In this document: piece after piece, positions 1 to 10,211 of the stretch
Numbering within the stretch: the stretch's first letter is position 1
How the letters are laid out: every line of letters starts with the position of its first letter
Origin: Acytostelium subglobosum LB1
Taxonomy: Eukaryota > Evosea > Eumycetozoa > Acytosteliales > Acytosteliaceae
Assembly: GCF_000787575.1 (NCBI RefSeq)
Contig: NW_012236526.1
Span: forward strand, 558,001 to 622,000
Direction: 5' to 3'
Length of the DNA: 64,000 bases
Notes under the pieces: model-generated
The model's database searches: none
Told to the model about the DNA's origin: nothing
What the model saw: the letters and a program-made list of their open reading frames with translations, nothing else
Translations under genes and position numbers: made by a program

Positions 1-936
1 AATATATAACAAATAACAATAACAATTGTGTTTGTGATGTATAATAAATGATACCAACGAGGTGGATGTTGTTGGGTGATTCCAACACTCACTTATCATC
101 ATGACTGATCAAAAAGTACCCATGGGATAAATATCAACGATCACTTTGAGTGTGAGTGTTTTGATCATGACTTTTTTGGCAAAGATCAAGTGTTTTTGTA
201 CATGGTCAATGGAGGTCCTACCAGGCCAAACAACATTGGTCCAATGCACAGGCACCATCCTGTGCATAGGTCTTCAACTTCAAAAGAGAGTTCTTCTCAT
301 TCAGATCACGCCGCAGGAACATGCAATTAATTGCACCATTGCACTTGTACAGTAGTTAGTGATACACTAACTACTATTGGCAATCAATCATGATAGAGAC
401 AAGTCTGAGAGACACAACAAGATAAGAGTGTTGTTGGATATGTCTGAAAGCAAGTTTAGGTTAGGTCAGGTTGTTGGACTCCAGGAGTGAGCTCAATGTT
501 CGCAAGCAAATAGCTGTCTGACCTTGGCGAACTGCTGCACATGGTGGCCCAACGCATGCTCCAAAGCCACATGTACGACGTACAGTTCTATTGGTTTCGA
601 ACACGAGTACATTGAGAAAATGACTCTGTTGTAGATGTCCGAGACCATCCAACTGTGTTTATGAAAGATACCATTTTGGACGCCTCAACATCCTGAGCCC
701 AATCCACTAGATCATCGACCCAACATCTTATCCATTGCATTGTTTACCACCATTACCTCAACCTCTCCAAATACAGTAGTTTATTATTAGTTCTCTAGAG
801 AACTGGATTGATGGCCAATATTTAAATTTATGGGACTTTTGCTTTTTATCAAAGTGACTTGCTCATTCGATTTACTTCAAAGTGCAAGTTCATTGTGATA
901 AGTATAGATACATATAAATACATACGTACATACATA
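1..936. other. spacer upstream of the TAF7-like gene
   Basis: I see no convincing gene here. The open frames are short and have no recognisable family motif. The stretch around 480-660 is less AT-rich than the rest and could hold part of an unannotated transcript, but nothing supports a specific call. The last 100 bases before the TAF7 start are AT-rich with TATAAATAC-like sequence near 913, as expected for a 5' leader. Confidence 0.5.
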
Positions 937-3328
937 ATGAATACGCCACCTTATTATAATCAACATCATCAGAGGGATCAACACAATCAGTATCAACATC
1001 AACATCAACATCAACAATATAATCAACAACAACAACATTATAATCAGGGTGGGGGCTATCCAATACCATCACCATCATCATCATACCAACAACATCTACT
1101 GCATCAGCAGCAAACGGGTCTGCCAGGCAATGGACGACCACTCGACTGTGAGGACCAGCTGATACTCAGTCTGCCACCGCATGTGGCAGAGCGTGTGCGA
1201 CGAATGATCAAAGCAAAGCACTTTGATGCACCAATCGACATACAGTTCAAGTCAGAGCGTGGTCTAGCGTTCACGATCGGCGACCAGGAGTATGAGGGTG
1301 CGCTGCTCGACCTGCCCTGTGTTCTCGAGTCTCACAAGACTCTAGACAAGACAACATACTACAAGACCGCCGACATTGGACAGAAGATACAGGTCTATGA
1401 CAAGGACACAGTTGTCGCAGAAGTCGTACCGCCCAATCACAAACTACCAAGCGGTATCACTCCGCCCACCCGCGACATATTAACAAAGAGACATCGCGAG
1501 ATAACAATAGAAGTATGTTGTTTGATTGATTGAATGATTGAATGATGTGGCTACATCACATGCTAACATCTCCCTCGCGCGCGCTCAATGAATGAATGAG
1601 TAGAAGAAGACAGAGATGGCAAAGACTGAGGAGGAACTGATAAGGATAATCAAACCTGGATATAATGAACAAGAAGAGATTGAGTTCATCACGTTGGACG
1701 AGTTGGTTGAGCTGTATGGCGCAGAGCGATTTAGTAATGCGCAGCCAAACTCTATCGAACCAATCATATTTGAAGAGCGTGCTGATGATCAGATCACACT
1801 GGACGAGAATGAGGACAGTGCCGACGAGTCGATCAACGCCAGTGACAATGAGAACCCAATGCACGACTTTATGACCAGCAGGTTCAAGGGATCAAACAGA
1901 TTGCTCAACAGGAACAACAACATGAACAACATGAACATGAATATGAACAACAATAACTATAGACCAGGTGGCTTTGACGATGATATGATGAGCGATGACT
2001 TCAACCGACCAACACCACCACAAAAGCGCCATCCAATCCCCTCGCCTGTGGGCATTGGTGTGCGTGTTGGATCAATCGTGGACAGCGAAAGGTCTCCACT
2101 GGACATGGTGAAGAAGGAGAGAAAGACAAGGAGTGACAAGGGCAAAGAGAGAGTACCACATCATCTCAGACAACAACAGCAACAGCAGCAACAACAACAG
2201 CAGATGTCACATGTTCAGGGTCATGGCCAAGGACATCCACAACCACCACCGTCACTTGGCCAGTCGACAGAGCATCTCAAGATCAAACTGCCAATGCCGA
2301 TCATGGGACATGCTGGCGCTGACTTTGGCGATGGCGAGTTCAGAGTGCCTGAGCGCAGATCAGTCATGTCACCTGGCAGTGAGCATGGCATCCAGTCACC
2401 AACTGGCGAGCATGGAGATGATAGGCGCAGGAAGAGGAAGGAGAGGCCAGAAGATCTGTCGCCAATCGGCAGCGTCTCATCCTCTGGCTCAAGTCACCAT
2501 CATCGCGAGAAGAAGGACAGAGGGGAGCATAGAGAGCATCGCGAGCATAGAGAACATCGAGATAGAGGCGATAGAGAGCATAGGGATAGAGGAAACAGAG
2601 AGCACAGAGAGCATAGAGATAGAGGTGACAGAGAACATAGACATAGGGAACAAAGAGAGCATAGGGACAGAGATGTGCCGCCTCTTGACGATGAGATTGA
2701 GCGTGATGTCGAGAGAGAGCAACATAGAAGAAAGAAGAGAAGAGATGGAGAGGCTCCATCTACATCCACGACGACGACAACAACTACCAGCACGACCTCA
2801 ACATCAATGGGATCACCTCCGCCCCAGTTCAATGTGGAGTCGCCAGTGTCCCACTTCCCTCAAACTCCAAAGACACCATCATTCGTCACGACGCCAACCA
2901 TCCCCTCAACTCCACCTGCAGTCCAATCACCGCCAACGACCGTGGCAGCCACTCCACAACAACCACCTCACCAAATGCACTATCCAAAGACGCCAGCGAC
3001 ACCGGTAACACCTACTCCAACAACGCCAACCATGTCCAGCGACATGGTATCGACGCCACCTGCCCAGCCAATTGAGTCGGTCACAACCTCCTCATCTGCC
3101 GCGTCCGACCTGCTGCAGGTGCGCTCTACACTACGCAAGCTACAACAAGAGGCCGACTCTATGAAGAAGAAGGCTGATGAGATGCAGTCCAAGATAGGTG
3201 CCATTCCAAACAAGATCATGAAGGAGAGACAACAGAAGCTCATTGACAAGACGCTCAAGGAGCACATTGACAAGCTGGGCGAGATCGATGCGCTCAAGAG
3301 TCTGATCGCTGAACTCGAGTCCTCCTAA
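937..3328 (+). CDS. taf7: TFIID subunit 7 (TAF7/TAFII55) homologue
   Basis: This encodes a subunit of the general transcription factor TFIID, which acts at RNA polymerase II promoters in the nucleus. Exons are 937-1512 and 1616-3328 (phase-0 intron with GTATGT donor and a CTAAC motif), giving 762 residues. I chose the ATG at 937 because the upstream in-frame codons have no ATG. After a Gln/His-rich N-terminus comes the TAFII55 N-terminal domain, recognisable by DLPCVLESHKTLD, the YKTADIGQ segment and GITPPTRDIL. The second exon begins with an acidic region, then Asn/Met runs, polyglutamine near 2170-2205, and a long charged run of repeated RDREH/HREHR units (about 2515-2680). Pro/Thr-rich sequence and a C-terminal coiled coil follow, where metazoan TAF7 also has a helical segment. 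The long low-complexity middle makes it larger than animal TAF7 (about 350 residues). Confidence 0.88.
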
Positions 3329-4327
3329 TCTCCCAGGAGTAGTGCCATGCCACCTTTCTGCATTCCTTCCTTCGAGAAGGTCGCCAATGACGAGCACATC
3401 ATTCATTCATTCATTGATTGATTGATTAATTGACCAAAGGTCGGCATCACGGTGCAGGGTGGTGACGATATATTTATATCGGTCGGGCGGTCGGACAAGA
3501 GATACGCATAGTTAGATATGTTGGTAGGCGCGGGCATGGTCGGTACTACACTACCGTTGGTCGCTACTACTACTACACTTCTGAACACACAAGATGGGCG
3601 CCCAGTGACTGCCATGGGACTACAACAATGATTAGCCATGCCATGCCCTCAGACCGACCATCAACAAGATCAAGCATTGCTTCACCGGTCCCCCCAATGC
3701 GTGCACACCTTTTGGGGCACCATCATCATTCATAAAAGTGATTGGAAGTTTCAGAGCATACGCTTACGTCAATGTATGGAAGGACTTGTGGGGGCTTCAG
3801 AAGGTCCTCCATTGTGTGTCATTGATCATGTGTGTGGTGAGTGTTGTTTGGGGACACACAATGTTGGGAAACGAGGATGTAACATATCATCAGGATACTT
3901 TGATTTTATTTTAATCAACATCCTTTTTGTTGTTGGATTCATTCATTGATAATGAGTTAGTGAGTGAGAAAAGAAATGATCTGAACTGGGCAACAATGTT
4001 GGTATGATATGAATTGCCGAGACTTACGCTGGATACATAAAAAGAGAGAGCTTATTCAAGATTAACCAACATAAATCAATTCATTCTTTCATTCATTCAA
4101 TCATTCATTCATAATCAAATCAAACAATCAAACACACACACGTTCCCACCACCACGACACCCACATACTTGGGACAAAGATCTTTCCAATCACTTCTCCA
4201 CACACAACTAACTCAACAACAATCACAATTCAATCACATAATAATATTTATAACATACACATAACATAGAAATATACCTTTGTATTGCTTGACGACGACG
4301 ACAAACAAAACAAAACAATAGAATAAT
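3329..4327. other. spacer between TAF7 and the amino acid permease
   Basis: No gene is supported. The stretch starts with TAF7 3' sequence, then (ATTC)n/(GATT)n runs around 3395-3435, and a less AT-rich part at about 3440-3860 with no family similarity that I recognise. The last 250 bases are AT-rich with CA- and AAC-rich leader-like sequence before the permease ATG. Confidence 0.5.
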
Positions 4328-6233
4328 ATGGACGGAAACACAAGCGAACAGACCGCCCCGCTGATAAGACAGCGAAAGAGCGTGTATAAGTTCAGCTCTC
4401 TTACGAGAAAGTACCCTTATGATCTGAACAACAAGGACGAGGAGTTGAACAAGTGTCTGACAATCGTTGATATTATATCATATGGTGTTGGAAGTACTGT
4501 TGGCGCCGGTGTCTTTGTGTCGATCGGTGTGGCCATCAAGACTGCCGCTGGCCCTGGCACCCTCATCTCCTTCGTCTTCTCTGCCCTTGCCTGTCTCATC
4601 TCTGCCTTTTGCTATTCAGAGTTTGCCGCCAAGATTCCCCTCTCTGGTTCAGCCTATACCTTTGCCTACGTTGCCCTTGGAGAGTTTGCTGGTTGGTTGT
4701 AAGTTTAAGATGTTTGATTGATTAATTGATTGAGTGAATGAGCGTGTGACTGACCCTCGACCGTTCATCTACTCTAGCATTGGATGGAACTTGACATTAG
4801 AGTACGCGATCAGTGCATCGGCTGTGGCTCGTGGATGGGCTGGATACTTCTCTCAGTTCTTCACGGTGTTTAATGTGTCGACACCAGAGTTTGTCAGTGG
4901 ATACTCGCTAGACTCGGTGTTTGACATTGCTCCGTTGGCACCAGTGATCATTATCATCTGTACGATCATCTTGGCGTTTGGCGTCAAGGATTCGGCACGA
5001 TTCAACCTTGCGATCACCACGCTCAACATCATCACCATTATGTTCTTTATCATCTTTGGCTCGTTCTACATCAACACGGCCAACTGGAGCCCATTCCTCC
5101 CATTCGGCATGAACGGTGTCTTCTCTGGATGTTCCAAGATCTTCTTCAGTTTTGTCGGCTTTGACTCTGTCACGACACTATCTGGCGAGGTCAAGAACCC
5201 CAAGCGTGACCTTCCCCTTGGCATTGTCATCACCCTCATCATTGCCACCACCCTCTACTGTCTCGTATCCCTCGTTCTCTCTGGCATGGTCAACTACACT
5301 GTAAGTCTAACATGCATGCATGTTGCCCAAGTCGCCAACCTTGATCAATCACTCACTAACTCAATCACTTGATCACTCACTTAAAGATGGTCAGCGAGGG
5401 CTCACCATTGTCTGATGCCTTCCTTTCGTTGGCTGGAATACACCCCGGCTTGAAGTGGGCAGCTCTGACTATTGTGATTGGAACACTGACTTCACTCACC
5501 GCCTCGACACTGTGTTCGTTGCTCGGTCAGCCAAGAATCTACATGCAGATGGCCAAGGATGGACTGTTCTTCAAGAAGTTCTCCCAGGTCAACAAGAAGA
5601 CTCAGGTGCCAATGTTTGGCACACTGTTCACTGGAGCATTCGCCTCTGTCCTTGCACTCGTGCTCAGTCTCGATCAACTATCCAATATGATCAGTATTGG
5701 AACTTTGCTTGCATTCACTGTTGTATGCGCTGGTGTTGTAGTACTACGTCTTAGGGTATGTTATTGGAACTATTCCAATCATTCAATCAATCACTAATTC
5801 AATCAATCAAATGATCAATCAAACAATGTAGGACCCTGTGACAGGATTGGAGAATCATGTGATCAAGTCACCACTGTTGTTGTTGGCTTTGTACATCTTT
5901 GCCTCGCTGTTTGGATGGGCTAGCTCTCGTGGATGGGAGTATGGATGGCAGATTGGATTCTCCGTTCCAATGCTGGTGATCATCGTGCTGTTGGCCATCA
6001 GAAAGCAGGTGAACAACCCAGATACGTTCAAGTGTCCATTCAGCCCTGTGCTGCCGTGTCTCGGAATCATTGCCAACACGTACATCATCATGCATCTCGA
6101 CGTCGAGTCCTTCTACCGTGTGCTGATCTGGACGTTCGTTGGCTGCATCATCTACTTTGGCTACGGTATCCGTCACAGCAAGCTGAATGACCTTGAGGAT
6201 GAACAGGAGCCAGGTCCCGCCATCAATAACTAA
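4328..6233 (+). CDS. amino acid permease, cationic amino acid transporter (CAT) type
   Basis: This is a polytopic membrane transporter of the APC superfamily and probably moves amino acids across the plasma or an endolysosomal membrane. Exons 4328-4698, 4778-5300, 5387-5755 and 5832-6233 join in frame to 554 residues. The N-terminal cytosolic part leads into SYGVGSTVGAGVFVSIG, the conserved first helix of APC carriers with its substrate-binding Gly residues. Further CAT-type signatures are the segment IGWNLTLEY followed by SAVARGW, SFVGFDSVTTLSGEVKNPKRDLPLGI, and RIYMQMAKDGLFF. About 12 or more hydrophobic segments are visible and the length is within the usual range for the family. Cationic substrate preference is inferred from similarity to the CAT subfamily and is not certain. 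The introns are short, and the second carries a CTAAC motif. Confidence 0.88.
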
Positions 6234-6985
6234 ACATGTCACAACAACAACAATACGAATGATCATTTTGAGCAAAATGGGCCCCTCCCTATCCTCCTCC
6301 TCCTCCCCATCTCCCTCTCCCTTTGCTTCCTTGGACAATTATTCCCAATGTTGTAATAAACTCAAGGCGAGTCGCATTGCATTGCGTCTCATTCTCGATG
6401 ACATCGTTGTGTCTCTTCTCTTGACTCCAAGGTGCACAATGTCGCCAAGCATTCGATTTCTTTTTTTTGTGTGGTCCAATACCTTGTCGATAACTTTTTT
6501 TTGGGTCGACCCACAGATATTGATATGATCGGCACGAGTAGACCAGGGACCTAGTTCAATTTTTGCACCAAAAAAAAGAAATCGAGCCCTAGCTTGAACA
6601 CACTATCTCACTAACTTTAATGGGGACGGAGGGTTGTATGTCAACTTGTGTGTGTTTGTGTTATGTATTTGTGTTTGTTTGTTAGCTAGAACAACACATC
6701 AGTTCAAACAACGTCGATACTCCCACTCACACCTTGCTTCATTCAATTTGATTCATTAATCATACAGTGTATACATACTTAACTTATAATACTTTAATTA
6801 CATCACTATATTGAAGTGAGATATCTCATTCATTCATTCATTCAATGTTATAAATACACTAATAATATATAGTATAATTGGATTGATTGATTGACAGCAG
6901 ATAGAGTAACATACATATTAGATCAATATATACATATATATATACATATATAGCATATAAGTTAGTTAGTTAGGGAAGATATAAG
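6234..6985. other. spacer between permease and ammonium transporter
   Basis: No gene is supported. It holds the structured inverted-repeat element at 6454-6584 described separately. The last 250 bases are very AT-rich, with TATATA runs typical of a dictyostelid upstream region. Confidence 0.5.
6454..6584. repeat. inverted-repeat element with internal dyads
   Basis: The 15 bases at 6454-6468 (CGATTTC followed by eight T) are the exact reverse complement of 6570-6584 (eight A followed by GAAATCG). Inside the 101-nt loop, GGTCC at 6473-6477 can pair with GGACC at 6547-6551, and GGGTCGACCC at 6503-6512 is a perfect palindrome. The whole could fold as a long RNA or DNA stem. It has no coding frame of note. 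It may be a small non-coding RNA, a miniature transposon relic or chance; the nested pairing makes pure chance less likely. Confidence 0.45.
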
Positions 6986-8491
6986 ATGACAACCGAATCA
7001 TCATCATCTTTATCATCTTTATCTTCTTCCTCCTCAGATGACTTTGGCGCAACATGGATACTTGATGCTGCCAATCTTGTCTTTTGTAAGTCAAGCGCGA
7101 CAACAGCAGCAGCATTACATCGAAGATCATATGATTGATTGATGGATGACTAACATGCATTACTCAATCAAACTCAATCAAACATTAAAGTCCTACAAGC
7201 AGGGTTCGGTATGATAGAGGCAGGAATGGTACGAGCAAAGAATACAAAGAGTATATTGTTAAAGAATTTGATTAATACAGCGATAGGAGCGATAGGGTTC
7301 TATTGCTTTGGACACGCATTCGCATTTGGACCCGATTGGTCCAATGGATTCATTGGCTTTGGAAGCTTTTTCCTGCGCGACTATAATAACTACGCCTACT
7401 GGCTGATACAGTGGGCCTACGCGTCCACCGCCACAACGATTGCAACGGGCGCAATGGCCGAACGCACACAAATGCCCTGCTACCTGCTGTTCTCCCTATT
7501 ACAGACGACGCTGATCTACCCCGTCGTTGCGCATTGGATATGGAGCAGCGGCAACGGATGGCTGGCCAGCTTGGGCATCGCAGACTTTGCCGGTGGCGCC
7601 GTAGTGCACATCGTCGCTGGCGCCTGCGGAGCGTGTGGCAGCTTCTTGCTGGGGCCTCGCATCGGTCGATTCGACCACGACAATGGGCGACCCAAGACAC
7701 TGCCCGGCCACAACGTCGTGCTGACGTCGTTAGGCGCCATGATCCTCTGGTACTCATGGTACGGATACACGAGCGGAGCATCAATTGGAATGGCGTCAAC
7801 CATGTCAATATCAAGAGTATCAATTGTTGCAACACTGTCGGGCGCCACCGGCCTCCTCACTGTGTTGGCCATTGGAAGAGTGTTCACTGGACAATACGAC
7901 CTAGTCAGAGGCATCAACGGTCTAGTAGTTGGTCTAGTATCCTCCACAGCTGGATGTGCCTATATCGAACCATGGGCAGGAATCATTGTAGGATGTAAGT
8001 TTGAACTTTGAGGACTATGATGTTGTCTCTAGCCTCATTCACTAACTTACTCAATCAAACTTAACAGTTGTTGGAGCAGTTATATATTATGTATCATCAT
8101 GGATACTACTGAATTGGGCAAAGATAGATGACCCAGTAGATGCGACATCAGTGCACTTGTTTGGTGGAGCATGGAGTGTGATTAGCTTGGCATTCTTTGC
8201 ATCACATGGCAAGGCCAATGGTATATTCTATGGTGTAAGTACATCAACCATTCATTCAATCAATCATTCAATGTCACATGACTAACATGACTATTACAAC
8301 AGGGTGGAATCGGACTGCTATGGGTACAATTGGTTGGTGTCGCGATGGCAACGATGTGGGCTATTTGCGTATCGACAGTGTTCTTCTTGGTGATGAAGTA
8401 TATGAATTGGTTCAGAGTGGATGTGGACACAGAGTTGGCAGGACTGGACAACATGAATCATGGAGGAGCAGCATATATATTCGATATCTAA
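6986..8491 (+). CDS. ammonium transporter (Amt/MEP/Rh family)
   Basis: This channel-like transporter moves ammonium or ammonia across membranes. D. discoideum has three relatives, amtA-C, linked to developmental ammonia sensing; I cannot say which is the orthologue. Exons 6986-7085, 7191-7994, 8068-8234 and 8303-8491 give 419 residues. The first join restores the family signature FLQAGFGMIEAGMVRAKN. The conserved pore twin histidines are visible: His173 in ADFAGGAVVHIVAG and His331 in VDATSVHLFGGAW. The C-terminus reads GLDNMNHGGAAY, also typical. Eleven hydrophobic segments are expected. All three introns carry CTAAC motifs. The N-terminal Ser-rich stretch is short, so the protein is close to the usual family size. 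Confidence 0.93.
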
Positions 8492-8651
8492 ATGATCAAA
8501 CTGGTTGGTGAGTCACCATATATTTTATGGACTGGCCATAACAATCCAGACATCAATCAATCGAGACTTCCCAGTCGACTCAACCAAATTCAAGATCACA
8601 TGCCCGCTGTCAACAACTCACCTGGCGACAGAGGAAACGACGTTAGACATA

Positions 8652-8681
8652 CACGTCACCACACGTCAAACGAGTGACGTG
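8652..8681. promoter_or_regulatory. CRE-like CACGTCA/TGACGTG cluster
   Basis: CACGTCA occurs at 8652-8658 and 8662-8668, and TGACGTG at 8675-8681; the last two form a perfect 7-bp inverted repeat with a 6-nt spacer. TGACGT is the core of cAMP-response-type bZIP sites. The location, about 160 nt past the ammonium transporter stop and 1.5 kb before the next gene, leaves the target unclear. Confidence 0.25.
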
Positions 8682-10093
8682 GGCAACCAAGAACGACCAT
8701 GTACATGTATGGTTTGAGTTGGGAATGGACATCTTATTGTGTCCACTCAATCAATCATCCAACCAACTACAATACTATTGTAAAGTAAAGCACTCAACAG
8801 CACTCGCTCACTCATCCATCACATCGATGGATGATTGCAAGATTGTTATATGAACGAAACGTAGTCAGTTATATTATATGTATCCTTCTCTCGGAAACGA
8901 CGTCTTTGTTATAATCAATCATATCCCAGTTCTCATAACATCCCAAACCAAGAGGATAATTATGATGGATGAGGAGCATGGGCGAGAGTCCCACTTCCCA
9001 CAATCATGATACCTCTCATCAGCTACGTTGCTGCTTTTTGTCCATTCGTTTGTCGTACTCTAGAGGATATTGATATTATATTATCTCTTTAGTTCACATG
9101 ATTGTGATGTTGACGATGATGATCACATGCCAAAGATGACAACATTGGGTTGACTGATCAGAGTGACCCACAAACCATGGCCCCAACAGAACCACCACCA
9201 CATCATAAAAGACAAGAGTGGTGGTCTCATTGCACACGTTTTCACTCACTTGCTGTGATCTATTCTTTGTGTTTGATTGCATGAAAAGTATGACAGCCAA
9301 TTAGAAAGCACATCAAAACCTCCTTCACCTTTTCCAAGTTCTCTGCCATTAATAAAATCAATCAGTTTGATGACACACACTCAACAAACACACACATCCG
9401 TTGCCTACACTACCACCACCACTAATTTACCTCCTAAACAGGGATAGAGCTCAAAGAAACGCATCGCATACCCTACTACCCTACCCTTTAGTTAGTTAGT
9501 TACTACCCCGCCTAGGACACTGACACTGACTCAACAAACAAGATAGAGAGAGAACTTACAGGCAGACACAAACCTGGACCACATTCCAATTCTACACTCT
9601 CTCCCTCCCTCACTTCAGTACACACACACACATACACACGTACATACCTGTTGCTAAAGAGAGGCTGACTCAGCAAGGCTCGTCGATACACCCCACCACA
9701 CCACTTATACACTCACACATATACATACACGTTATAGATATACATACACACACACATATAATTATATATATATTACTGTAATTGTAACATAGGCAGTGAG
9801 GATAGGATTAAAGGATAGATAGATAGAGGAGGATTAAGAGTGTGCTGTTAACAATACCATCATCGTCATCACCTCATCTCACTCACTCATTCACTCATTC
9901 ACTCTCACACACACACACTCACTCAATCTTAATCAACTCATCTCATTTCGACTCAACTCAGTCAGTCAGTCAATCGACAACAAGAGCAACAACAAGCATC
10001 CTACAACCTCCCAAAGGTTGACATCCTATCAACCTTCACAACAATCATCCATCTGTCAATCAATTATCTTAAAGAGGATAACTTTGTACCCTT

Positions 10094-10102
10094 TATAAAT
10101 AG
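10094..10102 (+). promoter_or_regulatory. possible TATA box of the eIF4E-family gene
   Basis: TATAAATAG lies about 110 nt upstream of the ATG at 10212, followed by AT-rich sequence. Dictyostelid promoters often combine a TATA-like element with T runs; in such AT-rich DNA the match alone is weak evidence. Confidence 0.3.
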
Positions 10103-10211
10103 ACCATATCACATCACTCTCAATCAATCAACATAATCATACATATCATATATAATATCTTTTAAATACATATATATATATACATACTGTACTATCAACC
10201 ATATCATTATA

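Larger units (their letters stand above)
8492..10211. other. long spacer before the eIF4E-family gene
   Basis: About 1.7 kb without a supported gene. It contains three CACGTCA/TGACGTG motifs at 8652-8681, a mixed-composition part at 8930-9300, CA-rich microsatellite-like sequence at 9595-9760, (TAGA)-like runs near 9815, and an AT-rich leader. A TATA-like box lies at 10094. Confidence 0.5.

Noticed and set aside
580-610. GGTTTCGAAC-like sequence resembling a tRNA T-arm
   Set aside because: No matching acceptor stem, D-arm or anticodon arm could be placed around it.
461-652. 63-codon open frame on the minus strand
   Set aside because: Short, no family motif, and in a spacer with no transcript signal; likely chance.
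2364-2832. Long open frames opposite the charged repeats of TAF7
   Set aside because: They mirror the repetitive REH/RDR codons of the plus-strand gene and have no domain of their own.
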